A stretch of 64,000 bases of DNA from Pantoea coffeiphila (lineage in GTDB: Bacteria > Pseudomonadota > Gammaproteobacteria > Enterobacterales > Enterobacteriaceae), in assembly GCF_016909495.1 (NCBI RefSeq), contig NZ_JAFBFW010000005.1, forward strand, positions 496,001 through 560,000. Reading direction: 5' to 3'. The position numbers and the translations under genes were made by a program. The first letter of the stretch is position 1, and each line of letters begins with the position of its first letter. The notes beneath the pieces were generated by a model. It was not told the DNA's origin. It saw nothing but the letters and a program-made list of their open reading frames with translations, and did not search any database. Below are positions 19,209 to 29,197 of this stretch, one piece after another.

Positions 19209-19553
19209 ATGAGCGACGACGTAGCCGTACCCCTGCAGTTTACCGAAGCAGCGGCCAGTAAAGTGAAGAATCTGATTTCCGATGAGAACAACCCGGATCT
19301 GAAACTGCGCGTGTATATCACCGGCGGTGGTTGTAGCGGTTTTCAGTACGGCTTCACTTTTGACGATAAAATTAACGACGGTGACATGACTATCGAGAAA
19401 GCGGGCGTGGCGCTGGTTGTCGACCCGATGAGCCTGCAGTATCTGGTCGGCGGCGCGGTGGACTATACCGAAGGGCTGGAAGGTTCACGCTTTATTGTGA
19501 CCAACCCGAATGCGAAAACCACCTGCGGCTGCGGTTCCTCCTTCAGCATCTGA
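19209..19553 (+). CDS. erpA: iron-sulfur cluster insertion protein ErpA
   Basis: A-type Fe-S carrier of 114 residues that delivers clusters to apo-proteins, including the isoprenoid enzymes IspG/IspH. The three cluster-binding cysteines are in [11 protein letters not shown] and at the C-terminus [11 protein letters not shown]. It stands alone, with a TGGAG site upstream and a good sigma-70-like promoter. The gene is convergent with the small pilin-like gene, and two hairpins (19569-19599 and 19601-19620) fill the gap. Confidence 0.97.
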   Translation: MSDDVAVPLQFTEAAASKVKNLISDENNPDLKLRVYITGGGCSGFQYGFTFDDKINDGDMTIEKAGVALVVDPMSLQYLVGGAVDYTEGLEGSRFIVTNPNAKTTCGCGSSFSI

Positions 19554-19568
19554 TAGCTTCTCTTCTGA

Positions 19569-19620
19569 GATTACCCTGGCCTGCACGGTAAGGGTAATCA
19601 CCCGGCACAGCGGTGCCGGG
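19569..19620. repeat. two hairpins between convergent erpA and pilin-like gene
   Basis: GATTACCC (19569-19576) pairs with GGGTAATC (19592-19599), and CCCGGCAC (19601-19608) with GTGCCGGG (19613-19620). Neither is followed by a proper T-run, but the position between convergent genes suggests a transcription-ending role. Confidence 0.55.
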
Positions 19621-19627
19621 CAGGGCT

Positions 19628-19885
19628 TTACCATTCAACGGTGATGAGCCTTTTTTCCAGATCGGTTTCCGTTTTTGGGCTGAGAATCGCCTCGGTGATT
19701 TTCGGCTGAACGTCGCTGCGCGTGCCGCAGGCGACGGTGGGCAGGTGTGAGGTGGCTGACATACTGCCATTAACCTGGCACGGTGGTGCAATGATGGTGA
19801 GTTGCACACCAATGGTGCCGCTGGTCGCAGCCACACAGGTATGCGCCGCCATTATCAGTCCCAGAGACAGATAAACGGTTTTCAT
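19628..19885 (-). CDS. small exported pilin-like protein, function unknown
   Basis: 85 residues from an ATG with an AGGAAAA site. It starts with a typical signal peptide (MKTVYLSLGLIMAAHTCVAA), then GTIGVQLTIIAPPCQVNG, which resembles the first strand and first cysteine of chaperone-usher minor pilins. A second cysteine 20 residues on (TVACGTR) could form the pilin-type disulfide. The end KRLITVEW would suit a pilin C-terminal strand. It is about half the size of a normal pilin domain and there are no chaperone or usher genes nearby, so it may be a decayed remnant or a separate small secreted protein. It occupies the place of E. coli yadS. Assignment is tentative. Confidence 0.6.
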   Translation of the reverse strand: MKTVYLSLGLIMAAHTCVAATSGTIGVQLTIIAPPCQVNGSMSATSHLPTVACGTRSDVQPKITEAILSPKTETDLEKRLITVEW

Positions 19886-20031
19886 GATCTGATTTTCCTG
19901 ATGTTTCAATAAGGCCTGTTGGCCAAAATCAGGTAGCTCGCGCGACTGCACGGCTACCGTATTTCTTCTTCACGCTACTGGCCAAAAAGCGGCATTCAGT
20001 GCGCGATTCTTAACTGCGTTATGGGTATTTC

Positions 20032-20826
20032 TTACTTTCTGTCGGGCTGTAACTGGGCGCAAAGCTGCCGCGCGGCCAGAATGATGCGCGGCCCGGCCCG
20101 GCTGAACCAGTCGTCGTTGACCGTATAGACCGGAACCTTAAGCTGTGGTTGCCAGAACTGCTCAACCGTCACGGCCCGTGCTGCGTCACCCGGCATCACG
20201 ATGGCCTGCGGCTGGCGTACCAGCACTTGCTCACGGCTGACCTGCGGCCAGGGCACGCGGCTGTCGGAAAAAATATTCTCTCCGCCGCACAGCCCGAGCA
20301 CTTCGTTTTGCAGCGTATTATCCGCTGCGGTAAACAGCGGCTTCATACCGAACTGCAAAAACACCCGCTTACGCTGCGGCTGGCGATAGCGCTGCTGGAG
20401 ATCGTCGAACTGCTGTTGAAGTGTGGCAGCGGCCAGCTCTGCCTGCTGCGGCTGCGGGCTGTACTCTGCAAGCTGACGCAGGGTAGCGATAAGCTGTTCG
20501 ATGGAGTCCGGGGCCAGCCACAGCACCTTCACGCCCAGCGACTGGAGCTGCTCGATCTGGCGCGGTGATGTTCCTCCACGCCAGGCGATGACCAGATCGG
20601 GCTTCAGGCTCAGCAGCTTTTCAGTATTGATCCCCTGCCAGTTGGCCACGTGGACAATACTTTTTGCCTCCGCAGGATAATCCGAATAGTCGCTCACGCC
20701 GACCGGCGTGATGCCAGCAGCAAACGCCAGTTCGGTAAGATTGGGGGCCAGTGTGACCACCCGCTGCGGTGCCGCTGCTGCGGAAAAGGTCAGCCACAGC
20801 AGCAGGGCGATGAGGCCTTTAGCCAT
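20032..20826 (-). CDS. btuF: vitamin B12 periplasmic binding protein
   Basis: Captures cobalamin in the periplasm for the BtuCD importer. The signal peptide is [61 protein letters not shown], and [23 protein letters not shown] are BtuF signatures. I choose the ATG at 20824-20826, which gives 264 residues and a mature start like E. coli; upstream in-frame codons exist inside mtnN. The start overlaps the mtnN stop by eight bases, so translation is coupled to mtnN. No B12 riboswitch is seen here. E. coli yadS, which follows btuF there, is absent. Confidence 0.95.
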   Translation of the reverse strand: MAKGLIALLLWLTFSAAAAPQRVVTLAPNLTELAFAAGITPVGVSDYSDYPAEAKSIVHVANWQGINTEKLLSLKPDLVIAWRGGTSPRQIEQLQSLGVKVLWLAPDSIEQLIATLRQLAEYSPQPQQAELAAATLQQQFDDLQQRYRQPQRKRVFLQFGMKPLFTAADNTLQNEVLGLCGGENIFSDSRVPWPQVSREQVLVRQPQAIVMPGDAARAVTVEQFWQPQLKVPVYTVNDDWFSRAGPRIILAARQLCAQLQPDRK

Positions 20827-21517
20827 TGGCCAGCTGGGCCAGCAGCGTTTCAACCATCAGGGAAGACTGGGTGGCGGCAACGGCCAGGAACTCTTCAAAG
20901 CTGAGGTGAGATTCCTGATCTGCCACGTCGGAGATCGCGCGGACGACCACAAACGGCGTGCCGAACTGATGGCAAACGTGGCCGATTGCCGTGGCTTCCA
21001 TCTCGACGGCGATCGCCTGCGGGAAGGTACCGCGAATGCGCGCCAGCGGCTCTGCACCGTTGATAAAGGCGTCGCCGCTAACCACCAGGCCGCGTACCGC
21101 ATTCAGCTGCAGATCGCTGATGCACTGTTCTGCCGCCGCAATCAGCTTGTCGTCGGCTTTAAACGCAGCCGGGCAGCCGGCCATCTGGCCTGGCTCGTAG
21201 CCGAAGGCGGTCACGTCGGCATCGTGATAGCGCACTTCATCGGAAACGACGATATCACCGACTTTCAGCGACGGGGCCAGGCCACCGGCAGAACCGGTGT
21301 TAATAATGAAGTCGGGTTTACACAGTTCCAGCAGCAGTGTGGTGCCCAGCGCGGCGGAGACTTTACCAATGCCGGATTTCAGCAGGGCCACCTCGACGCC
21401 GTTTAACGTACCGGTATAGATTTCGCAGCCTGCCAGCGTGAGCGTTTGACGGTTTTCAATCTTGTCACGCAGCAGCGTCACTTCCTGTTCCATTGCACCA
21501 ATAATGCCTGCTTTCAT
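20819..21517 (-). CDS. mtnN: 5'-methylthioadenosine/S-adenosylhomocysteine nucleosidase
   Basis: Hydrolyses methylthioadenosine, S-adenosylhomocysteine and 5'-deoxyadenosine, recycling SAM by-products and supplying the precursor of AI-2. [34 protein letters not shown] and [12 protein letters not shown] followed by RAISDVAD (catalytic Asp) are diagnostic. The ATG at 21515-21517 gives the standard 232 residues. It is the first gene of the mtnN-btuF pair and is divergent from dgt. Confidence 0.97.
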   Translation of the reverse strand: MKAGIIGAMEQEVTLLRDKIENRQTLTLAGCEIYTGTLNGVEVALLKSGIGKVSAALGTTLLLELCKPDFIINTGSAGGLAPSLKVGDIVVSDEVRYHDADVTAFGYEPGQMAGCPAAFKADDKLIAAAEQCISDLQLNAVRGLVVSGDAFINGAEPLARIRGTFPQAIAVEMEATAIGHVCHQFGTPFVVVRAISDVADQESHLSFEEFLAVAATQSSLMVETLLAQLANG

Positions 21518-21606
21518 GGGGATACTCGCTATTTCAGTGGAATTTTTCGTGGTTTTCGGCGCATAGTCTATCATGGCAACATAACGGAAATAACAGGGAA
21601 CTCCGG

Positions 21607-23112
21607 ATGACCGGGATCGACTTTCGCAAAAAAATTAACTGGCAGCGCTGCTATCGCCCCTATGAAGGTGAAAAGGACGAGCACGAGATCCTGCGCATTT
21701 TCGAAAGCGATCGCGGGCGGATCGTTAACTCGGCGGCTATTCGTCGGCTGCAGCAGAAAACCCAGGTCTTTCCGCTGGAGCGTAACGCCGCGGTACGAAC
21801 CCGGCTGACGCACTCTCTGGAGGTGCAGCAGGTGGGGCGCTATATCGCCAAAGAGGTGCTCACCCGGCTGAAGGAGCAGGGGCAGCTGGAACCGCTGGGG
21901 CTGTCGCAACTGACCGGGCCGTTTGAAAGCATCGTCGAGATGGCCTGCCTGATGCACGATATCGGCAACCCGCCGTTTGGTCATTTCGGCGAGTCGGCAA
22001 TTAACGACTGGTTCCGCCAGCGGTTGGATGCTGACTGGCAGCCGCAAAGTGCCACTGCCGATCGCTGTGAGGTGGCGGTTTTACGCAGTAAAGAAGATGG
22101 TCTTGACCCGCTGCGTGCAAAGATTCGTCAAGATTTATCTCACTTCGAAGGTAATGCGCAGGCGATCCGCATGGTGCATACGCTGATGAAAATGAATCTG
22201 ACGTGGGCGCAGGTGGGTTGTATTTTAAAATATACGCGCCCCGCCTGGTTTACCGGCGAAATCCCCGTCAGCCATCGTTATTTGATGAAGAAACCGGGGT
22301 ATTATCTCGCTGAAGAAGAATATGTCGCAAATTTGCGGCAGGAATTAGATTTAGAGCCACACTGCCGTTTTCCACTGACCTATATTATGGAAGCGGCGGA
22401 TGATATTTCCTACTGCGTTGCCGATCTGGAAGATGCGGTAGAAAAAAATATTTTTACCGTTGAGCAGCTTTACGAGCATTTATACCGGCTTTGGCCGAAA
22501 CATCAGTCCGGTGACCTGTTTTCTGAGGTGATTACCGTTGCGCTGGAAAAGTCGCGCACTTCGCCTTCCAGCCGCTGCAACGAAGACCAGTTCTTTATGT
22601 ATTTACGGGTGAATACCGTTTCTCGTCTGGTCCCGCACGCTGCAAATCGTTTTATCGATAATCTTCCCGAGGTCTATCACGGCGAGTTTAACGAAGCACT
22701 GCTGGAGGACGGCAGCCCGCACAGCCTGCTGCTGGATATCTTTAAGAAAGTCGCGTTTCGCCATGTTTTTAACCATCCCGAGGTGGAACAGCTGGAGCTA
22801 CAGGGATATCGAGTGATCAGCGGGCTACTGGATATCTACCGGCCGCTGCTGTTGCTGACACAGCAGGAATTTAGCGAGCTGGTAGAAAAAGATTATCTGA
22901 AAGGATATCCGATCGAGACGCGGCTTTTTCATAAACTCTCCACCCGTTTCCGTCAGGCCTATAATGAAGCGGTTGAACGGCTGGATAAAACCCCCGCTGA
23001 GACCGAAATCTGGGAATATTATTATCGCGCCCGCCTGTTGCAGGATTACATTAGTGGAATGACCGATCTGTATGCCTGGGATGAGTACCGCCGTTTGATG
23101 GCGGTAGAATAA
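21607..23112 (+). CDS. dgt: deoxyguanosinetriphosphate triphosphohydrolase
   Basis: Cleaves dGTP to deoxyguanosine and triphosphate, controlling dNTP pools. The HD-domain metal ligands are visible as [13 protein letters not shown] (His) and [16 protein letters not shown] (HD). The N-terminal [15 protein letters not shown] and the C-terminal [16 protein letters not shown] match the enterobacterial type. At 501 residues it is full length. The gene has its own start about 90 bases from the divergent mtnN and is followed by degP. Confidence 0.96.
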   Translation: MTGIDFRKKINWQRCYRPYEGEKDEHEILRIFESDRGRIVNSAAIRRLQQKTQVFPLERNAAVRTRLTHSLEVQQVGRYIAKEVLTRLKEQGQLEPLGLSQLTGPFESIVEMACLMHDIGNPPFGHFGESAINDWFRQRLDADWQPQSATADRCEVAVLRSKEDGLDPLRAKIRQDLSHFEGNAQAIRMVHTLMKMNLTWAQVGCILKYTRPAWFTGEIPVSHRYLMKKPGYYLAEEEYVANLRQELDLEPHCRFPLTYIMEAADDISYCVADLEDAVEKNIFTVEQLYEHLYRLWPKHQSGDLFSEVITVALEKSRTSPSSRCNEDQFFMYLRVNTVSRLVPHAANRFIDNLPEVYHGEFNEALLEDGSPHSLLLDIFKKVAFRHVFNHPEVEQLELQGYRVISGLLDIYRPLLLLTQQEFSELVEKDYLKGYPIETRLFHKLSTRFRQAYNEAVERLDKTPAETEIWEYYYRARLLQDYISGMTDLYAWDEYRRLMAVE

Positions 23113-23178
23113 AAATGCCAGTGATGAGTTTTGTAAAGATGCACAATATTTTTTTACTTTTCATCAATATTCAAACAT

Positions 23179-23205
23179 GAACTTCGCGCTAAAAAATTAA
23201 TCTCA
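23179..23205 (+). promoter_or_regulatory. candidate sigma-E promoter of degP
   Basis: GAACTT (23179-23184) and TCTCA (23201-23205), 16 bases apart, resemble the sigma-E elements GGAACTT and TCTGA/TCAAA. The site lies about 55 bases before the degP ATG. E. coli degP is a classical sigma-E and Cpx target, which supports the reading. Confidence 0.5.
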
Positions 23206-23258
23206 ATGACACGACCGCAGCAATGGTTACTTAACTGAATCACTTGAGAATCCAACGA

Positions 23259-24704
23259 ATGAAAAAAACAACGTTAGCACTGAGCGCACTGGCCTTCAGC
23301 ATTGGACTGGCAATGACCCCTGTTACCGTCAGTGCCGCTGAAACCGCGTCATCAACAACCGCCACTCAGCAGCTGCCAAGCCTGGCACCGATGCTGGAAA
23401 AAGTTATGCCTTCCGTTGTCAGCATCAATATCGAAGGCAGCACCACAGTGCGTACTCCACGCCTGCCGCAGCAGTTCCAGCAGTTCTTTGGTGATAATTC
23501 TCCGTTCTGCCAGGACGGTTCGCCGTTCCAGAGTTCGCCAATGTGCCAGGGCGGCCAGGGTGGTGGCGGTGCGGGCGGTGATGATACTCAGCAGCAGAAA
23601 TTCCGCGCGCTCGGTTCCGGTGTGGTGATTGATGCCGCTAAAGGTTATGTGGTAACCAACAACCACGTGGTGGATAACGCCACCAAAATTCTGGTGCAGC
23701 TGAGCGATGGCCGTAAGTACGACGCGAAGGTGATCGGTAAAGATCCGCGTTCTGATATCGCACTGATCCAGCTGAAAGATGCCAGGAATCTGACCGCAGT
23801 GAAAATTGCCGACTCCGACAGTCTGCGTGTAGGTGATTACACCGTGGCCATCGGTAACCCTTATGGCCTGGGCGAGACCGTGACCTCGGGTATCGTATCC
23901 GCGCTGGGCCGTAGCGGCCTGAACGTTGAAAATTATGAAAACTTTATCCAGACCGATGCCGCCATCAACCGGGGTAACTCCGGCGGTGCGCTGGTTAACC
24001 TGAACGGTGAACTGATCGGGATTAATACCGCGATCCTGGCACCGGACGGCGGTAACATCGGTATTGGCTTCGCTATCCCAAGTAATATGGTGAAAAACCT
24101 GACCAGCCAGATGGTTGAATTCGGCCAGGTGAAACGCGGTGAGCTGGGTATTATGGGGACCGAGCTGAACTCTGAGCTGGCGAAGGCGATGAAAGTCGAT
24201 GCTCAGCGCGGCGCGTTCGTCAGCCAGGTGCTGCCGAAATCTTCTGCGGCGCAGGCCGGGGTGAAAGCCGGGGACGTGATTGTCTCGCTGAACAACAAGC
24301 CGATCTCCAGCTTTGCTGCGCTGCGTGCTGAAGTCGGATCGCTGCCGGTGGGGACCAAGATGGAGCTCGGTCTGATCCGCGATGGCAAACCGCTGACGGT
24401 CAACGTTGAACTCCAGCAGAGTGCGGGAGCAAAAGTCGATTCTGGAACTATTTATACCGGCGTTGAAGGCGCTGCGCTGAGCAACTACGACAGCAAAGAC
24501 GTTAAGGGCGTGAAGGTGGATAGCGTGAAAGCCGGTTCGGCTGCGGCGCGTATTGGCCTGAAGAAAGACGATATCATCCTCGGTGTTAACCAGCAGCCTA
24601 TTACCAACCTTGGCGAGCTGCGTAAAATTCTGGATGCCAAACCGTCCGTGCTGGCGCTGAATATTCAGCGTGGTGACAGCAGTATTTATCTGCTGATGCA
24701 GTAA
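23259..24704 (+). CDS. degP: periplasmic serine endoprotease/chaperone DegP (HtrA)
   Basis: Degrades and refolds damaged periplasmic and outer-membrane proteins. Signal peptide at residues 1-26 (ending VTVSA), then the protease domain with the triad His136 (NNHVVDN), Asp166 (DPRSDIALI) and Ser241 (GNSGGAL). A flexible LA-loop rich in Gln and Gly carries two cysteines (about 84 and 96). Two PDZ domains follow (GVKAGDVIVSLNNKPI, GLKKDDIILGVNQQPI). The ATG at 23259 gives 481 residues, slightly longer than E. coli; the in-frame TTG 15 bases upstream is unlikely. In E. coli cdaR follows; here it is missing. Confidence 0.97.
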   Translation: MKKTTLALSALAFSIGLAMTPVTVSAAETASSTTATQQLPSLAPMLEKVMPSVVSINIEGSTTVRTPRLPQQFQQFFGDNSPFCQDGSPFQSSPMCQGGQGGGGAGGDDTQQQKFRALGSGVVIDAAKGYVVTNNHVVDNATKILVQLSDGRKYDAKVIGKDPRSDIALIQLKDARNLTAVKIADSDSLRVGDYTVAIGNPYGLGETVTSGIVSALGRSGLNVENYENFIQTDAAINRGNSGGALVNLNGELIGINTAILAPDGGNIGIGFAIPSNMVKNLTSQMVEFGQVKRGELGIMGTELNSELAKAMKVDAQRGAFVSQVLPKSSAAQAGVKAGDVIVSLNNKPISSFAALRAEVGSLPVGTKMELGLIRDGKPLTVNVELQQSAGAKVDSGTIYTGVEGAALSNYDSKDVKGVKVDSVKAGSAAARIGLKKDDIILGVNQQPITNLGELRKILDAKPSVLALNIQRGDSSIYLLMQ

Positions 24705-24713
24705 GCGCAGAAT

Positions 24714-24736
24714 AACGGCCGGCTATCCGGCCGTTT
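24714..24736 (+). terminator. hairpin after degP
   Basis: AACGGCCGG (24714-24722), loop ctat, CCGGCCGTT (24727-24735) followed by only a few Ts. It is the first of two hairpins between degP and yaeH. Confidence 0.6.
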
Positions 24737-24748
24737 CTGATGGGCAAT

Positions 24749-24784
24749 AAAAAACGGTGCTAATAAATAGCACCGTTTTTTTTA
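24749..24784. terminator. bidirectional terminator between degP and yaeH
   Basis: Arms ACGGTGCTA (24754-24762) and TAGCACCGT (24768-24776) are flanked by A-run and T-run, so it can end transcription from both convergent genes. Confidence 0.88.
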
Positions 24785-24804
24785 ATTCTGCCGAACGGAA
24801 TAAA

Positions 24805-25197
24805 TTAGCGACCGCCGCGGGTCAGCTTATCCAGGTCAGATTCAATCTCAGCGATTTTATTGGATACCACGCTTTCCAGATGACGCAGATCGTCCAGGAT
24901 TTTGCGTTTCAGATCGACTTCAACCTGATCGCGCTGGCAGATCTGATCCAGTTCATCAATCACGTAGCGCAGATTCGGGCTGATTTCCTGAATCTCTTTG
25001 TAGCCCTGGCTGGCGTTATCGGCCACTACGGTTTTGCGCTGGCGCGGATATTTGAATTTTACGCTTTTGGCAAAAAACTCGCCTTTATCCTTACGGAAAT
25101 AGATTTTCAGGATGTCGTTATTCGCTTCCTGGCGCAGGCTGTAGCGATCGATATCTTCAGGCGACGTAATACCCAGACCTTTTAAATTGTCATACAT
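24805..25197 (-). CDS. yaeH: UPF0325 family protein YaeH
   Basis: 130 residues, very similar along its length to the E. coli YaeH family ([36 protein letters not shown]). It is a charged, soluble, mostly helical cytoplasmic protein with no signal or membrane segment. Its function is unknown. It is convergent with degP, with a shared terminator, and lies about 330 bases from dapD. cdaR and yaeI, its neighbours in E. coli, are absent. Confidence 0.93.
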   Translation of the reverse strand: MYDNLKGLGITSPEDIDRYSLRQEANNDILKIYFRKDKGEFFAKSVKFKYPRQRKTVVADNASQGYKEIQEISPNLRYVIDELDQICQRDQVEVDLKRKILDDLRHLESVVSNKIAEIESDLDKLTRGGR

Positions 25198-25531
25198 AGC
25201 ATCGGTTCCTTATAAGTTAGGTGGCGATCCGGCTGCGCGTTGTGACTACTGCGTTGTGCAGAGCTGGCCTTACCTACGTATTTTATACGCTCTGGTGGCT
25301 GCGCGCTTACGCCTTGTCTTCACTTAGCTCGTGTGTTTCAAACTACGGTGTATCCGAAGGATGCATCTGAAACAGTCAGGATCGTTTAAAATTAATACTG
25401 GAATTAACTGGCGCGGATTATACGCCTGGAATGTGCGCAATATCACTATCTGATGAAAGGCAAAAAAGCGGTTGTGTAACGGAAAAGCGTAAAGAAAAAA
25501 TTACGGGCCGCCGCAGCGGCCCGCAGATAAA
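25198..25531. other. intergenic region, yaeH to dapD
   Basis: About 330 bases on the upstream side of yaeH and the downstream side of dapD. It must hold the yaeH promoter, but none stands out. A mid-region hairpin with outer arms TTTCA/TGAAA (about 25337-25372) and an inner GTATCC-gaa-GGATGC is visible. Sequence around 25250-25345 faintly recalls an eroded ERIC element (TGGCTGCGC and TTCAAACTACGG pieces), but not enough to call. The dapD terminator lies at its right end. Confidence 0.4.
25490..25522 (-). terminator. terminator after dapD
   Basis: GGGCCGC (25505-25511) and GCGGCCC (25516-25522) form a strong stem. On the minus strand a T-rich stretch follows (complement of the A-run at 25494-25500). 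Confidence 0.8.
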
Positions 25532-26356
25532 TCAGTCGATGGTACGCAGCAGCTCGTTAATACCGACTTTGCCACGGGTTTTCGCGTCAACTTTCTTCAC
25601 GATCACCGCGCAGTACAGGCTGTAGCTACCGTCTTTAGACGGCAGGTTGCCGGAAACCACTACGGAGCCAGCAGGTACGCGGCCGTAGTGAACTTCACCG
25701 GTTTCGCGGTCATAGATTTTGGTGCTCTGGCCGATGTAAACGCCCATGGAGATCACTGCACCTTCTTCCACGATCACGCCTTCAACGATCTCAGAACGTG
25801 CGCCGATGAAGCAGTTATCTTCAATGATGGTTGGGTTAGCCTGCAGCGGCTCCAGTACACCGCCGATGCCCACGCCGCCTGACAGGTGAACGTTTTTACC
25901 GATCTGCGCGCATGAACCCACGGTCGCCCAGGTATCCACCATTGAGCCTTCATCAACATAAGCACCGATGTTGACGTAAGACGGCATCAGAACGGTGTTG
26001 CGGGCGATGTATGCACCCTGGCGTACTGCGGCCGGTGGTACAACGCGGAAGCCTTCTTTTTTGAAACGCGCGTCGTCGTAGTCAGCGAATTTCATCGGAA
26101 CTTTGTCGTAGTAACGGCTCTCTGCGCCATCAATTACCTGATTGTCATTGATGCGGAAAGAGAGCAGAACGGCTTTCTTCAGCCACTGATGCGTCACCCA
26201 CTGGCCGTCAATTTTTTCTGCTACACGCAGGGCACCGCTGTCCAGCAGGGCGATAACCTGGTTAACCGCTTCACGGGTAACGGTGTCAGCATTCGCTGGG
26301 GTGATGTCAGCACGGCGCTCAAAGGCCGCTTCAATAACACTCTGTAACTGTTGCAT
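25532..26356 (-). CDS. dapD: 2,3,4,5-tetrahydropyridine-2,6-dicarboxylate N-succinyltransferase
   Basis: Succinylates tetrahydrodipicolinate in the diaminopimelate/lysine pathway. 274 residues, the standard length from the ATG at 26354-26356. The N-terminus [18 protein letters not shown] and the left-handed beta-helix hexapeptide repeats ([35 protein letters not shown]) are typical. It is monocistronic by its own terminator and lies downstream of glnD on the same strand. Confidence 0.97.
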   Translation of the reverse strand: MQQLQSVIEAAFERRADITPANADTVTREAVNQVIALLDSGALRVAEKIDGQWVTHQWLKKAVLLSFRINDNQVIDGAESRYYDKVPMKFADYDDARFKKEGFRVVPPAAVRQGAYIARNTVLMPSYVNIGAYVDEGSMVDTWATVGSCAQIGKNVHLSGGVGIGGVLEPLQANPTIIEDNCFIGARSEIVEGVIVEEGAVISMGVYIGQSTKIYDRETGEVHYGRVPAGSVVVSGNLPSKDGSYSLYCAVIVKKVDAKTRGKVGINELLRTID

Positions 26357-26390
26357 GGTTTCTGCTTTCCTGGTTCTGCCATCCCGTGAA

Positions 26391-26408
26391 ACCGCATAAC
26401 AATGCGGT
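26391..26408 (-). terminator. hairpin downstream of glnD
   Basis: ACCGCAT (26391-26397) and ATGCGGT (26402-26408) pair perfectly. On the minus strand only a short TTT follows, so termination may be partial. The element sits in the dapD leader. Confidence 0.45.
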
Positions 26409-26452
26409 TTATAAGGCATTGCGGGGTGGCGAGGTTAAAAAGTAAATCCGGG

Positions 26453-29110
26453 TCACACTTTATCGTTTGGATTAAGGGCCTCTGTCAACCGTTGTTGCAG
26501 CACTTCGCGCATTTCTGCATCTAATGCCCGCCGATCGCTGTTAGCAAGGATAAATAAATCCTCTACCCGTTCCCCAATCGTACTGATCCGCGCCCCGTGC
26601 AGCGAAATATTCAGGTCGGCAAAAACTTCCCCTACGCGGGCAAGTAATCCTGGCTGATCGAGGGCGATGAGTTCCAGGTAGGTGCGGCGATCGGTGTGGG
26701 TCGGCAGGAAGTTGACCTCGGTATCGACATTAAAGTGCTTCAGCCGCGCCGACTGACGACGGGCACGCGGAGGCTGCCAGCTGCTCTGGGTGATTGCCTG
26801 TTCCAGCGCGTGGCGGGTCAGCTCATGCCGATCGGCCGACAGCGGGCTGCCGTCTGGCTCCAGCACGATAAACGTATCCATGGCCATGCCGTCGCGGCTG
26901 GTAAAGATTTGCGCGTCGTGAACGCTGAGGTTGCGGCGATCCAGCTCACCGGCAACGGCGGCAAACAGATAAGGGCGATCCGGGCTCCAGATAAAGATCT
27001 CGGTGCCGCCGCGCGTCGCCTGCGGGCTGACGAGGATCAGCGGCTGGTCGAGATCGTGCTTCATCAGATGGCGAGCGTGCCAGGCCAGCTGATTCGGCGT
27101 ATGTCGCAGGAAGTAATCCGCGCGACAGCGCCCCCAAATCTGATGCAGTGCCTCTTCGTTAATATTGTCCATCCGCAGCAGGGCCAGCGCCTGCAGGCGG
27201 TGGTGGCGTACGCGCTCGCGCAGGTCAGGGCTGTTTTCCATGCCCCGACGCAGCTGTTTCTCAGTAGCGAAGAACAGCTCGCGCAGCAGGCTCTGCTTCC
27301 AGCTGTTCCACAGGGTTTCATTGGTGGCGCAGATATCGGCGACGGTCAGGCAGACCAGATAGCGCAGGCGGTTTTCGTTCTGCATCACTTCGGCAAACTG
27401 CTGAATAACGGTCGGGTCCTGAATGTCACGGCGCTGGGCGGTGACCGACATCAGCAGGTGGTGGCGCACCAGCCAGGCAACCAGCTGGGTTTCCCGCGAG
27501 TTCAGGCCGTGCATCTCAGCAAACTCCAGCGCATCCTGCGCGCCGAGAATCGAATGGTCGCCGCCGCGTCCTTTGGCAATGTCGTGGAACAGGGCGGCCA
27601 TCAGCAGCAGCTCCAGCTGCGGCAGGCGCGGCCACAGCTCTACGCAGAGTGGATGAAGTGAGCGGGTTTCTTCATTGGCAAAGCTTTCCAACTTTTGCAG
27701 CACGCGAATGGTGTGTTCATCAACCGTGTAGGCATGGAACAGGTCGAACTGCATCTGGCCGACAATATTGCTCCACTGCGGCATATAGGCCCACAGCACG
27801 CTGTGGCGATGCATCGGAACCAGCGCCCGGCTGACCGCCCCCGGATGGCGCAGAATCGACATAAACAGCTCGCGTGCGACAGGGATGGTGCACAGAGGCT
27901 GTTTCAGGTTGCGCCGCGCGTGGCGAAGATGGCGCAGGGTTGTAGAGTAGATGCCGGTGATTTTTGGCGTGCGCACCATGGTGTAAAACATGCGCATAAT
28001 CGCTTCCGGCTCGCGGTTGAACAGCGTTTCATCGCGCAGATCGATCAGCGATCCGCGCAGTTGGAAATCATCATCAATAGGGCGCGGCTTTTCGTCCGTC
28101 GGCAGGGCAAGAATGGCCTCATCAAACAGCTGTAGCAGCATCTGATTCAGCTCGGCCACGCGGCGGGTGACGCGGAAGAAATCTTTCATCATGCGCTCAA
28201 CCGGCTCATTGCCTTCGCCCTGATAGTTGAGGCGCCGGGCAACATTGAGCTGTCGGTCGAACAGCAGGCGGTTATCGTAGCGGGTCAGCGTCAGGTGCAG
28301 GGCGAAGCGTATCCGCCACAGAAAGCTCTGGCACTCGTTGAGTTCATTGCGTTCGGCCTGAGTTAAAAAGCCAAAGCCGACCATCTCATCCAGGGACGTT
28401 GCGCCAAAGTGGCGGCGCGCAACCCACAGCAGGGTGTGAATATCGCGCAGGCCGCCGGGGCTGCTTTTGATGTCTGGCTCAAGGTTATAGCTGGTGCCGT
28501 GATAGCGTTTATGGCGCTCCTGCTGTTCGTTAATTTTTGCCGCGAAGAAGCGGTCGGAAGGCCAGAAACCATCGCTGAAGACGTTTTTCTGCATCTCCAG
28601 AAACAGCGCCAGATCGCCGGTCAGCATGCGCGACTCAATCAGGTTGGTCGCCACGGTCAGATCGGACAGCCCCTCCAACAGGCACTCTTCCAGCGTGCGT
28701 ACGCTATGGCCAACTTCAAGCCGGAGGTCCCACATTAGCGTCAGCAGATCGCTGGTACGCTGTGCGTCAGCATCGGAAAGCGGCTTGCGGCTGAGGATCA
28801 GCACATCAATATCGGAGAGCGGGTGCAGTTCACCGCGCCCGTAGCCGCCGACCGCAACCAGGGCAATACCTTCTTTTTCCGGGAAGCCAAAGAAGCGCCA
28901 CAGACGGCGCAGCAGCCGATCGATGAACAACGTGCGTGCGGCAATCAGGCTTTCCGCATCCTGGCCTGCATCGAAGGCACCGGCCAGATGTTGCTGAAAG
29001 TTATCCAGATGAGTCTTCAGGAATTCGCGAGTGATTTCAGCATCTTCCCAAAGTATGGGCGACTTGGTTAATATTTTCAGCGTGCTGGCATCGGTCACAT
29101 CTTTATTCAT
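26453..29110 (-). CDS. glnD: bifunctional uridylyltransferase/uridylyl-removing enzyme (PII)
   Basis: Senses glutamine and adds or removes UMP on the PII proteins GlnB and GlnK, steering nitrogen assimilation. The nucleotidyltransferase motif [19 protein letters not shown] is near residue 100; the HD domain has [14 protein letters not shown]; two ACT domains at the C-terminus ([19 protein letters not shown] and [17 protein letters not shown]) bind glutamine. Start at 29108-29110 gives 885 residues and has a GGAG upstream; an ATG ten codons earlier is in frame. A terminator-like hairpin lies between map and glnD. Confidence 0.97.
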   Translation of the reverse strand: MNKDVTDASTLKILTKSPILWEDAEITREFLKTHLDNFQQHLAGAFDAGQDAESLIAARTLFIDRLLRRLWRFFGFPEKEGIALVAVGGYGRGELHPLSDIDVLILSRKPLSDADAQRTSDLLTLMWDLRLEVGHSVRTLEECLLEGLSDLTVATNLIESRMLTGDLALFLEMQKNVFSDGFWPSDRFFAAKINEQQERHKRYHGTSYNLEPDIKSSPGGLRDIHTLLWVARRHFGATSLDEMVGFGFLTQAERNELNECQSFLWRIRFALHLTLTRYDNRLLFDRQLNVARRLNYQGEGNEPVERMMKDFFRVTRRVAELNQMLLQLFDEAILALPTDEKPRPIDDDFQLRGSLIDLRDETLFNREPEAIMRMFYTMVRTPKITGIYSTTLRHLRHARRNLKQPLCTIPVARELFMSILRHPGAVSRALVPMHRHSVLWAYMPQWSNIVGQMQFDLFHAYTVDEHTIRVLQKLESFANEETRSLHPLCVELWPRLPQLELLLMAALFHDIAKGRGGDHSILGAQDALEFAEMHGLNSRETQLVAWLVRHHLLMSVTAQRRDIQDPTVIQQFAEVMQNENRLRYLVCLTVADICATNETLWNSWKQSLLRELFFATEKQLRRGMENSPDLRERVRHHRLQALALLRMDNINEEALHQIWGRCRADYFLRHTPNQLAWHARHLMKHDLDQPLILVSPQATRGGTEIFIWSPDRPYLFAAVAGELDRRNLSVHDAQIFTSRDGMAMDTFIVLEPDGSPLSADRHELTRHALEQAITQSSWQPPRARRQSARLKHFNVDTEVNFLPTHTDRRTYLELIALDQPGLLARVGEVFADLNISLHGARISTIGERVEDLFILANSDRRALDAEMREVLQQRLTEALNPNDKV

Positions 29111-29141
29111 TTCACCGCTCCGGACAGATACTGCAGACATT

Positions 29142-29166
29142 AAAAAAGCCGGCGGGTGCCGGCTTC
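29142..29166 (-). terminator. terminator between map and glnD
   Basis: On the minus strand GAAGCCGGC, loop accc, GCCGGCTTTTTT: a stem of GCCGGC (29148-29153 and 29158-29163) with six Ts. It lies about 30 bases before the glnD start, so it probably ends or attenuates map transcription. Confidence 0.82.
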
Positions 29167-29197
29167 AGACTCACTGTAAGGGTCGATTTTACGGCGA

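Noticed and set aside
25250-25345. Possible second ERIC element upstream of yaeH
   Set aside because: Only short pieces such as TGGCTGCGC and TTCAAACTACGG recall ERIC; the ends and core are not recognisable.
26696-27661. A 321-codon open frame opposite glnD
   Set aside because: Antisense to the conserved glnD coding region with no family resemblance.
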